DNA from: an uncultured Clostridia bacterium
Lineage (GTDB): Bacteria; Bacillota; Clostridia; Oscillospirales; Acutalibacteraceae
NCBI GenBank assembly: GCA_946409885.1
Contig: CAMJYF010000016.1
Span: 1-12,947, forward strand
DNA: 12,947 nt
Direction: 5' to 3'
A program made the position numbers and the translations under genes. Within the stretch, counting starts at the first letter, position 1; each line of letters starts with the position of its first letter. Below the pieces are notes generated by a model. It searched no databases, was not told where the DNA came from, and worked only from the letters and a program-made list of their open reading frames with translations. Positions 6,715 through 12,947 of this stretch are shown here, piece after piece.

Positions 6715-8472
6715 ATGAGAATCGACAAAGACAATATTCTCTCCGTTTTATCGGAGGAGAACACCTATACCACCCCCCGGGAGAGCTACAGCCCCTTTGC
6801 CTCCAACATCGGCCTGATCGTGAACGCGGACAGCGCCGGTGTGGACGCGCTGTGGCTCCATTACAACCGGTTTTCCCGGCCCCTGTGGGAGAAGCTGATC
6901 GACGTGCCCACCGCGTTCAACAAAGAGCGCTCCACCGTTGACAGACTCGTATTCGGAGAAGAACAGGCAGAGTTGGCGTTTTTCGAAACCGACTGCTTTC
7001 TGTTTTCCGCCAAAGGGAGCAAAGAGATCCCGCTGTTCCGGCGGACCTCCGTACAGTTGGGGGAGCACTGGGTCCGCTTTTGCGGAGAAACGCTGCTCAT
7101 CCAGGGCTATTCCCGCAACGGAGACGGGCGCGACCCGGACGAGACCGTCTGCTTTTTGGCTGGCGTAAAGCCTGTAAAGGGAACGCTGACCGCAAAGGAA
7201 AACAAGATTACGGCGTCTTGCAATGCGGACGGGGATACCGTGCTGGCCTTCGCGTTTCAGTTCCTGACGCTTTCGGAGAAAGAACTGCTGCGGCGGCTGG
7301 ATACCGCCCCGTCGGATGGCGAAGCGGCCGTCGCCCTCTGCGCGGCGCACCTGACAGGATGCGTGGGAGATTTATCCCTGAACGCCCCCACCAAAACGGA
7401 ACAAAAAATGCTGGCAAAGGCGCTGCACGGGCTGCTGTTCAACCTGACAAAAGCGCCGGGCGATCTTTCCCGCCATATTTCCTCTTTTCCCAACCGGGGC
7501 GAGTACCCCACCCACTTTTTATGGGACACCTGTTTTCAGAACCTTGCCTATGAGCTGATGGCCGGCAGCCTTGTAAAGGATTTTCTTTTACAGCTGGCCG
7601 ACAACCAGCGGGCGGACGGCAAGTATCCGCAGTTCCTCTGCTCCACCTGGGCGCGTCCGCAGGAAACGCAGCCCGCCCTGACCGGCTGGGCCACGCTGCG
7701 GCTGGCAAAGCAGTGTAAAGAGAAAGACTTTCTTTCTGCCATGTTTTGTTCGCTGGAGCGGAACAACCGCTGGTGGCTGAGCGCGAGAATGACAAGCAAA
7801 GGCCTTGTCAGCTGTCCCCACGGGCTGGAGACCGGCCAGGACGATTCCCCCCGCTTCGACAACGGCCCCACGCTGGCAACGGATATGAACAGCTATCTGC
7901 TGAACCAGCTGCACTATACCGCGGAACTGGCGCGGATGCTTGGCGACGAAACAAAGGCTGCTGAATGGGAAGTTCACGCCGCCGCACTTTCCAACGCCAT
8001 ACTGACCACGTTGTACTGTGAAGAGGATAACCTGTTTTATGACGTCAACGCTGCCGACGGAACGCCGGTGAAGATCGTCTCCCCCGTTTCGCTGCTGCCC
8101 CTGTGGGCGGGCGTGAAACTGCCGGAGGAAAAGGCCCGCCGGATGATCGAGCGCTATCTGCTTTCGCCGGAGTATCTCTTTGGGGAGATCCCCTTCCCCA
8201 GCGTCGCCTACAACCAGCCCGCCTATGACGCGGGACAGTGGTGGCGCGGCCCCACATGGCTGCCGGAGGCGTGGCTGATGCTGGAAACGCTGGAAAAATT
8301 CGGTTATACGGCGGAAAAAGAGGAGGCGCAAAGGCGGCTGTATCAGATGCTGCTGCGGGACGTTTCCATGCACGAGCTGTTCCATTCGCGGACCGGGGAG
8401 GGCCTTGGCAGCGAGGAACAGGGCTGGACCTGCGCCATCTTTCTGAAATTATGCAAGCTCATCAACGGCTGA
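6715..8472 (+). CDS. GH63/GH37-like alpha/alpha-barrel glycosidase
   Basis: This 585-residue protein has the (alpha/alpha)6 signature of the GH37/GH63/mannosylglycerate-hydrolase group, inverting enzymes acting on alpha-glucosides, trehalose or mannosyl-glycerate. Seen motifs: FLWDTCFQ (268-275), NQRADGKYPQ (297-306), GLETGQDDSPRFD (370-382), equivalent to the ESGxDxS segment that carries the catalytic acid, so D376 is the candidate; QWWRGPTWLPEAW (508-520); and TGEGLGSEEQGWTCA (560-573), where a glutamate serves as base in relatives. Residues about 25-215 are a beta-rich N-terminal domain, as in this group. There is no signal peptide. Start choice: the ATG at 6715 is 4 nt after the previous stop, has no good ribosome binding site and precedes a natural-looking N-terminus, so translation is probably coupled to the phosphoesterase gene. 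The longer frame from 6625 overlaps that gene and is rejected. The precise substrate is not determined. Confidence 0.82.
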   Translation: MRIDKDNILSVLSEENTYTTPRESYSPFASNIGLIVNADSAGVDALWLHYNRFSRPLWEKLIDVPTAFNKERSTVDRLVFGEEQAELAFFETDCFLFSAKGSKEIPLFRRTSVQLGEHWVRFCGETLLIQGYSRNGDGRDPDETVCFLAGVKPVKGTLTAKENKITASCNADGDTVLAFAFQFLTLSEKELLRRLDTAPSDGEAAVALCAAHLTGCVGDLSLNAPTKTEQKMLAKALHGLLFNLTKAPGDLSRHISSFPNRGEYPTHFLWDTCFQNLAYELMAGSLVKDFLLQLADNQRADGKYPQFLCSTWARPQETQPALTGWATLRLAKQCKEKDFLSAMFCSLERNNRWWLSARMTSKGLVSCPHGLETGQDDSPRFDNGPTLATDMNSYLLNQLHYTAELARMLGDETKAAEWEVHAAALSNAILTTLYCEEDNLFYDVNAADGTPVKIVSPVSLLPLWAGVKLPEEKARRMIERYLLSPEYLFGEIPFPSVAYNQPAYDAGQWWRGPTWLPEAWLMLETLEKFGYTAEKEEAQRRLYQMLLRDVSMHELFHSRTGEGLGSEEQGWTCAIFLKLCKLING

Positions 8473-8492
8473 GAGGTAACTGAGAGGTAACT
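8469..8492 (+). repeat. Tandem duplication of an 11-bp ribosome-binding-site unit
   Basis: CTGAGAGGTAA is repeated twice without a gap (8469-8479 and 8480-8490) and followed by CT. The first copy overlaps the TGA stop of the preceding gene (8470-8472). Each copy has GAGG; the second lies 6 nt before the ATG at 8494, an ideal distance, and the first 17 nt before. The duplication may be a recent slippage event that improved spacing or offers a standby ribosome site. Confidence 0.85.
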
Positions 8493-8493
8493 T

Positions 8494-10521
8494 ATGGATT
8501 TCTGTCAATACGTGAACGTGTTCCACGGCTGCGGCGAGATCACGCCGGATCCGCAGGGAATCGCGAAAAAATGGTACTTCATCAAGGCGGGCACCGGCAA
8601 CACCAGCCCCGCCGCCATGCGCCCGTTCGGCGCCATGTCCGCCGCGCCCTACAGCGGCGGTTATCCCACCGGCTACGGGGACCACTACCCCAACAGCTTC
8701 GCCCGCCCCGCCCACTTTAAGGACGGGAAAGGGCTGATCGGTTTTTCCCACATTCAGCAGAGCGGCACGGGAGCGATCGGCTACTACTACAACTACGCCG
8801 TTGTGACGCCCCGCTATGCGGATTCCCCGTTCCGGCGCGTCCCCGCGGAAGAAAAGGCCGTTCCGGGCTATTACGCCTGCCGTTTGGAGGATATCCTCTG
8901 CGAGCTGACCTCCGACGCGCATACGTCCCTTCACCGCTATACTTTCGGCAGCCCCGGCGGAACGGTCGTGATCAATTTCAACAACAACAGCCTTTATATT
9001 GACGGCGGCCATCGCAGAGAGGTGAAGAACCTTCAGGTCTCGCTCACGTCGGATCACACCGCAGTGGCCAGCGCCGTCATGGAGGGGATCTCCGTCTATT
9101 TCGCGGTGAGATGCTCCGAGCCGCTGCACGAGATCGGCAACGGGCAGCTGCAGGCGGACGTCCGTGGACAGCAGGCGGAACTGGCAGTCTCCATTTCGGT
9201 GCGGGATACCGGCCACGCCGTTAAAAACATTGCGGCGGCGAAGTCCTTTGATGAGACGAAAGCGGAAAGCTACGCCATTTGGAACCGCGAGCTGTCGCGG
9301 ATCCAAATCGACGCGGATGAAAGAACGAAACGAATCTTCTATTCCAACCTCTACCACTCCTTCGTCAAGCCCGCCGACTGGTCCGGCGAGAGCTTCATTT
9401 ACCCCGGAGACGGATCGTTTTTGACGGATTTCGCCACGCTGTGGGATATGTATAAGACCGCCTTCCCGCTCCTGCTGATGGTCAACAGGGAGATCGGGGA
9501 AAAGACCGTGGAGACGCTGCTTGCCACAGCAGAGGCGCTGGGGCGGCTGCCCAACTGCACCGGATTGTGCGATATTTATAAGCAACCCTCCGACCAGGCC
9601 AAGATGCTCAGCGACTATATCCTGCTTACCGCCTACCGCTACGGGATCCCGGTAGACGCAAAGCGGATGCTGAAGGTGATCCGGGACGACGTGTTCTCCC
9701 CGGAAAAAACGGATTTTACCGTCGGCCACCGCTGCCGGTCCCATTCCTGGTTCCTGGACATGACGGAGGGCTGCGCGCTGGCGGCGAAGCTGGCGCGGGA
9801 AACGGGCGAAACCGCCATCGCGGAGGAGCTGGAACCGCTGGCCGCCCTGTGGCCCACGGTCTACGACAAGGATTCCGGCCTGCTGAAAAACGACTGCAGT
9901 TATTACGAGGGCACCGTCTGGAACTATTCCTTCCGTCAGATGGCCGACATGGACGCGCGGATCGCGCTGGCCGGTGGGAAGGAACGCTTCGTTTCCCTGC
10001 TGGACCGCTTTTTCGGCTACGGCGGGGAGGACGTGACGCTGCCCACCGACCCGCACGACGGCGACGTGGTCAACGAGGGGATGAAGCTGGGCCGGTTTGA
10101 GGGCTTCAACAACGAATCCGATACGGAAGCGCCCTTCTCTTACATCTACGCCGGGCGGCAGGACAGGACCTGCGAGATCGTCCGCGCGGGTATGCGGTAC
10201 CTGTTTACCGAGGGACGGGGCGGCACACCGGGCAACAACGACTCCGGCGCGCTCTCTTCTTATTATGTCTTTATGGCGCTGGGGCTGTTCCCCGTGGCGG
10301 GGCAGGATCTGTTCCTGATCGGCTCCCCCTTTGTGGACAGGGCGGAGGTGAGCCTTTCCACCGGAAACACTTTGACCATCACCGTACAGAACAACGGAGA
10401 AGACAATATCTACGTCCGCTCCGTCACCTTCAACGGAAGGCCGGTGGACAGCTTTATGCTGAAGGCCGGGGACCTGATGAAGGGCGGAACGCTGGCGTTT
10501 GAAATGACCGACAGGAGGTAA
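8494..10521 (+). CDS. GH92-family exo-alpha-mannosidase-like enzyme
   Basis: This 675-residue protein belongs to GH92, calcium-dependent inverting exo-alpha-mannosidases. Support: DFCQYVNVFHG and GNTSPAAMRPFGAMSAAP (35-52) match the N-terminal segment; GFSHIQQSGTG (83-93) matches GFSHTHLSGTG; NLYHSFVKPADW (285-296), TLWDMYKTAFPLLLMV (315-330), YEGTVWNYSF (471-480), FEGFNNESD (535-543) and GTPGNNDSGALSSYYVFMALGLFPV (577-601) follow in the family order. E541 in NNES is the likely general acid. Two differences from the pattern I remember for mannosidases are notable: NEPSHH is replaced by NESDTE, and GNDDxG by GNNDSG, so the enzyme may have altered substrate binding or be impaired. It lacks a signal peptide and is somewhat short for the family. 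The start at 8494 has GAGG 6 nt upstream, within a duplicated unit. Mannosidase activity is known for the family but inferred here. Confidence 0.9.
   Translation: MDFCQYVNVFHGCGEITPDPQGIAKKWYFIKAGTGNTSPAAMRPFGAMSAAPYSGGYPTGYGDHYPNSFARPAHFKDGKGLIGFSHIQQSGTGAIGYYYNYAVVTPRYADSPFRRVPAEEKAVPGYYACRLEDILCELTSDAHTSLHRYTFGSPGGTVVINFNNNSLYIDGGHRREVKNLQVSLTSDHTAVASAVMEGISVYFAVRCSEPLHEIGNGQLQADVRGQQAELAVSISVRDTGHAVKNIAAAKSFDETKAESYAIWNRELSRIQIDADERTKRIFYSNLYHSFVKPADWSGESFIYPGDGSFLTDFATLWDMYKTAFPLLLMVNREIGEKTVETLLATAEALGRLPNCTGLCDIYKQPSDQAKMLSDYILLTAYRYGIPVDAKRMLKVIRDDVFSPEKTDFTVGHRCRSHSWFLDMTEGCALAAKLARETGETAIAEELEPLAALWPTVYDKDSGLLKNDCSYYEGTVWNYSFRQMADMDARIALAGGKERFVSLLDRFFGYGGEDVTLPTDPHDGDVVNEGMKLGRFEGFNNESDTEAPFSYIYAGRQDRTCEIVRAGMRYLFTEGRGGTPGNNDSGALSSYYVFMALGLFPVAGQDLFLIGSPFVDRAEVSLSTGNTLTITVQNNGEDNIYVRSVTFNGRPVDSFMLKAGDLMKGGTLAFEMTDRR
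10513..10518 (+). promoter_or_regulatory. Ribosome binding site AGGAGG embedded in the end of the GH92 gene
   Basis: AGGAGG forms the last two codons (Arg-Arg) of the GH92 gene directly before its TAA stop, and is 7 nt from the ATG at 10526. It is the strongest ribosome binding site in the window. It fixes the start of the acetyltransferase gene and explains the C-terminal Arg-Arg as a likely by-product. Confidence 0.8.
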
Positions 10522-10525
10522 CCAT

Positions 10526-11113
10526 ATGGCGCAACTGAAAATGTACTGTCTTCCGGGCACACCCATCAACGAGGTGCCGCTGCCGGAGGGCTATTCCATT
10601 TCCACCTACAAAACGGAAGCCGACAAGCTGGCCTGGTGCGAATGCTGCAAAAACGGGCTGGTGGGCGACGACGCGGACGAGGCCGCCTTTGACGACCGCA
10701 TCACCGACGACGAGAACATCAATCTGTATGAGGACGTGTTCTTTCTGGACCACAACGGCGAGCACATCGGCACCGTGACCGCCTTTGTGATCAAGGAGCG
10801 CAACGTGGGCGATATGCACATGGTGGGCATCCGCACCGATTACCGGGGCAAGGGGCTTGCCAAGTACCTGAATTTCATCACCCTGAAGCATCTGTTTGCC
10901 AAGGGCGTGAAGTATATCGTCCTTACCACGGACGAGTGGCGCAAGGGCGCGGTGAAGAGCTACCTTTCCGGCGGCTTTCTGCCCGTGGAATACGACGAGG
11001 GCATGGAGGAGCGCTGGGCGGCGGTGCTGGAGGACTACGGCATCGACAGCGTGCAGATGCTGAACGAGGACGCCACCCCCTACAAAATCATTTACAGATC
11101 CGGCTTGAAATAA
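10526..11113 (+). CDS. GNAT-family N-acetyltransferase
   Basis: This 195-residue protein should transfer an acetyl group from acetyl-CoA to an amine. Residues about 17-40 (PLPEGYSISTYK and after) match the start seen in mycothiol-synthase-like GNATs, where a LPEGY-type segment precedes the fold. Residues 70-90 form the central strands (VFFLDHNGEHIGTVTAF). Residues 100-113 (VGIRTDYRGKGLAK) carry the acetyl-CoA pyrophosphate loop of the R-G-x-G-x-A type. Residues 129-152 (KYIVLTTDEWRKGAVKSYLSGGFLPVEY) fit motif B and the last strand pair. It is cytoplasmic. The gene sits 4 bp after the GH92 gene, with the strongest ribosome binding site in the window, and ends in tandem stops (TAATAA). The acceptor is unknown; modifying an amino sugar released by the pathway is one possibility, without direct evidence. 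Confidence 0.85.
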   Translation: MAQLKMYCLPGTPINEVPLPEGYSISTYKTEADKLAWCECCKNGLVGDDADEAAFDDRITDDENINLYEDVFFLDHNGEHIGTVTAFVIKERNVGDMHMVGIRTDYRGKGLAKYLNFITLKHLFAKGVKYIVLTTDEWRKGAVKSYLSGGFLPVEYDEGMEERWAAVLEDYGIDSVQMLNEDATPYKIIYRSGLK

Positions 11114-11138
11114 TAAGCGGAGGAAAGAAGGTATCATT

Positions 11139-11918
11139 ATGACGACTCCCGTAATGGGCATTCAGCTCTATACGCTCCGGGACCACATTCAGACGAAAGA
11201 GGACTTTGACAAAACACTGGCAAGGCTTTCCGCCATGGGTGTGGACACGGTACAGATCTCCGGCATCGGGGACATTCCCGCGGAGGACCAGAAGGAAGTG
11301 CTGGACCGGTACAACATGAAGGTCTGCGTGACCCACAAGGGGCTGGACCGGATGGAAAACGACCTGGCAGGGCTGATCCGGGAACACAAGATCATCGGCT
11401 GCGACGCGCTGGGGCTGGGCGCCATGCCGGGCGAAGCCAGGGAGAGCGAAGCCGCCCTCCGCGATTTTATCGCCAAAACCGCCAGGATCGGCGAAACGCT
11501 GCGCGGCAGCGGTATGACCTTCCATTACCATAACCACGATTTTGAGTTCCGCAAATTGCCGGGGACCGACAAAACGCTTATGGACGTGCTGCTGGAGGAG
11601 ACAGATCCGGCGCTGTTCCACTTTATCCCCGACGTGGCCTGGATCCACTACGGCGGTTACGACCCCGTGGAGATCCTGACAAAGATGAAAGGCCGTGTGA
11701 AGGTGATCCACTTTAAGGATTACATTGTCAACGAGGCGGGCGAACGGAAATTTGTGTCGCTGGGCAAGGGCAAGGTGGACCTGAAGGCCTGCTACGAGGC
11801 GGCCAAAGCGCTGGATATGCCCTATATCATGTACGAGCAGGACTGCGACTGGACCGACAACGACCCCTTTAAGGCCACCGAGGAATCCTGGGCGTTCATG
11901 CGGGAGTTGCAGGCGTAA
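11139..11918 (+). CDS. Sugar phosphate isomerase/epimerase, xylose-isomerase-like TIM barrel (second copy in locus)
   Basis: This 259-residue protein belongs to the same broad family as the one at 97-858 but to a different branch. Markers: FHYHNHDFEFRK (128-139), the YHNHxxEF signature of this branch; D165 in FIPDVAWIHYGG, H191 in VIHFKDY and E233 in IMYEQD, together a credible metal site; and the N-terminal strand GIQLYTLRD (7-15), typical of the same branch. It is cytoplasmic. The ATG at 11139 has GAAGG about 7 nt upstream and GGAGG 15 nt upstream; an internal ATG at residue 6 is a less likely alternative. It follows the acetyltransferase by 25 bp. The two isomerases share only general family features, so they probably act on different intermediates and are not a recent duplication. 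Substrate is unknown. Confidence 0.88.
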   Translation: MTTPVMGIQLYTLRDHIQTKEDFDKTLARLSAMGVDTVQISGIGDIPAEDQKEVLDRYNMKVCVTHKGLDRMENDLAGLIREHKIIGCDALGLGAMPGEARESEAALRDFIAKTARIGETLRGSGMTFHYHNHDFEFRKLPGTDKTLMDVLLEETDPALFHFIPDVAWIHYGGYDPVEILTKMKGRVKVIHFKDYIVNEAGERKFVSLGKGKVDLKACYEAAKALDMPYIMYEQDCDWTDNDPFKATEESWAFMRELQA

Positions 11919-11956
11919 AAAAACCTGCCAACCATCACTTTTATCTCATTCCATCT

Positions 11957-12808
11957 ATGTATTACGGTATCATCATGGCCGCCGTCACCATGTTCGCGTT
12001 TCAGTTCCTGTTCAACCGGGAATATGAAAAGCAGTGCGGCGGCACCCTGCGAGCGGCGGCGGTCTTTTCGCTGGGCACCAGCCTTGTGGGCTTTGCCATT
12101 CTGCTGGCGATGAACCGCTTCCGCCTGGAATTTACGCTGTTTTCCTTCCTCATCGCGCTGGCGGCGGCGGTCAACAACCTGCTGTATTCCTATTGCAGCA
12201 TCAAGGCGCTGGGGAAGATCAATCTTTCGCTGTATTCCGTCTTCGCCATGCTGGGCGGCATGACGCTGCCCTTTATCGCGGGCATCGCATTCTTTCATGA
12301 GGCGATCACCGCCGGAAAGCTGGTGTGCTTCGCGCTGATCGCCGTTTCGCTGTTTCTGACGGTGGAAAAAGGCAGCGGCGGCAGCGGCAAATGGTATTAC
12401 GCGGGTGTGTTCGTCATGAACGGCATGTCCGGCGTATATTCCAAGCTGTTCAAATCCGCCCCGTACCCCATCACCGGGGACCGGGGCTATACCATGCTGA
12501 TCGCCCTGTGCTGCGTGGCACTGTGCGCGGCGGTGCTGCTGATCGACCGGTCGGGAAAGATCCGGCTGAACAAAAAGGCCGTGGGCTGTATTTCGGCCTA
12601 CGGCGCGCTGTGCAATATCGCCAACTACCTGCTGCTGATCGGGCTGGACAAGATACCGGCCTCCGCCCAGTACCCCATGGTCACCGGCGGCGTGATGGCC
12701 GTTTCCACTATCATTTGCTTTTTTACCGACCAGAAGCCCACAAAAAAGAACGTGGCCTCTGTGGCGCTGTCTTTTTTGGGGATCCTGGCGCTGGTCTTAT
12801 TTCCGTGA
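11957..12808 (+). CDS. DMT superfamily (EamA-like) transporter
   Basis: This 283-residue protein is strongly hydrophobic with about ten predicted membrane segments and two similar halves, the layout of the drug/metabolite transporter (EamA) group. The first half ends with a typical segment: SIKALGKINLSLYSVFAM (about 76-93), then MTLPFIAGIAFFHEAIT with the conserved Glu after a helix. The second half has a similar end, KIPASAQYPMVTGGVMAV, followed by a final helix. EamA proteins export or exchange small metabolites, but the substrate cannot be told. The start at 11957 has no recognisable ribosome binding site in the 38-bp gap, and no earlier ATG, GTG or TTG is in frame near it; an ATG at residue 7 is an alternative. 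It may belong to the operon or be a weakly translated separate unit. It ends 6 bp before a second transporter. Confidence 0.82.
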   Translation: MYYGIIMAAVTMFAFQFLFNREYEKQCGGTLRAAAVFSLGTSLVGFAILLAMNRFRLEFTLFSFLIALAAAVNNLLYSYCSIKALGKINLSLYSVFAMLGGMTLPFIAGIAFFHEAITAGKLVCFALIAVSLFLTVEKGSGGSGKWYYAGVFVMNGMSGVYSKLFKSAPYPITGDRGYTMLIALCCVALCAAVLLIDRSGKIRLNKKAVGCISAYGALCNIANYLLLIGLDKIPASAQYPMVTGGVMAVSTIICFFTDQKPTKKNVASVALSFLGILALVLFP

Positions 12809-12814
12809 TCGAAT

Positions 12815-12947
12815 ATGTCATCAACCAATCAAGTTTCCGACAAAACAAAGGGAAGGCTGCTGATCGTCTCCACGGCGCTGCTGTGGGGGCTGGCCGGGGT
12901 ATGCGTCAAATCCATCCCGTGGAACTCCCTGTCCATCATGGCTTCCC
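12815..12947 (+). CDS. DMT superfamily (EamA-like) transporter, N-terminal fragment (runs off right edge)
   Basis: The first 44 codons are visible. After a short polar N-terminus (about 13 residues, ending KTKGR) comes a membrane helix of the form LLIVSTALLWGLAGVCVKSI; the L-W-G-x-x-x-x-x-x-K pattern is characteristic of the first helix of EamA-family transporters. Only 6 bp separate it from the previous transporter's stop, and no ribosome binding site is visible, so translation may depend on the gene before it. A pair of neighbouring DMT genes may form a heteromer or act independently. The identification rests on one helix. Confidence 0.7.
   Translation, partial: MSSTNQVSDKTKGRLLIVSTALLWGLAGVCVKSIPWNSLSIMAS

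Noticed and set aside
8449..10569. 706-codon minus-strand open frame opposite the GH92 gene
   Set aside because: It is the antisense shadow of a clearly conserved GH92 gene. Length alone is not evidence in GC-rich sequence.
11911..11937. GCAGG and CCTGC around a run of seven A's after the second isomerase gene, as a possible terminator
   Set aside because: The stem would be only 5 bp, the A-run lies in the loop, and no T-run follows on the plus strand. No convincing termination signal is present.
1..12947. tRNA, rRNA, CRISPR array, insertion sequence, phage or attachment-site features
   Set aside because: None seen: no regularly spaced repeats, no transposase or integrase frame, and no tRNA-like stretch. 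Nearly all of the window is occupied by metabolic genes.

Overview
The window looks like chromosomal DNA from a GC-rich member of the Firmicutes, probably a gut Clostridia (Oscillospiraceae-like). Three things suggest this: GC-rich coding sequence with AT-rich promoters, near-consensus sigma-A promoters with strong AGGAGG-type ribosome binding sites, and a dense set of sugar-processing genes. The taxonomic call is inference; there is no marker gene.

Layout: two gene sets diverge from one AT-rich control region at about 3097-3330, which carries a good sigma-A promoter in each direction. The leftward set, in transcription order, is a clan-A-type glycoside hydrolase (3096-1849), a beta-lactamase/esterase-fold serine hydrolase joined to it by an ATGA stop/start overlap (1852-965), a gap of about 100 bp holding a perfect 8-bp inverted repeat, a xylose-isomerase-like TIM-barrel isomerase/epimerase (858-97), and the first 26 codons of a GH2-like enzyme that runs off the left edge. 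The rightward set is a large GH-like protein of unrecognised family (3331-5517), a metallophosphoesterase with an N-terminal export segment (5541-6710), a GH63/GH37-like alpha/alpha-barrel glycosidase (6715-8472), a GH92 alpha-mannosidase-like enzyme (8494-10521), a GNAT acetyltransferase (10526-11113), a second TIM-barrel isomerase/epimerase (11139-11918), and two consecutive DMT/EamA-family transporters (11957-12808, and 12815 to the right edge). Gaps within the rightward set are 4-38 bp and no convincing terminator was seen, so it is probably one transcript.

Working together: this reads as a glycan-utilisation locus. All the complete putative glycosidases lack a signal peptide, so they probably act in the cytoplasm on imported oligosaccharides; the exception among the hydrolases is the metallophosphoesterase. 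GH92 points to alpha-mannosides. A GH2 start compatible with beta-mannosidase, a GH63-like alpha-glycosidase, a phosphoesterase, a possible deacylase and two isomerases would fit a branched, possibly decorated (acylated or phosphorylated) mannose-containing glycan. The substrate is inference. No importer for such a glycan and no transcription factor is visible in the window; both may lie just outside. The most unusual parts are the 728-residue GH-like protein with no family I can name, the altered active-site motifs in GH92, and a sequence element shared by two intergenic regions.
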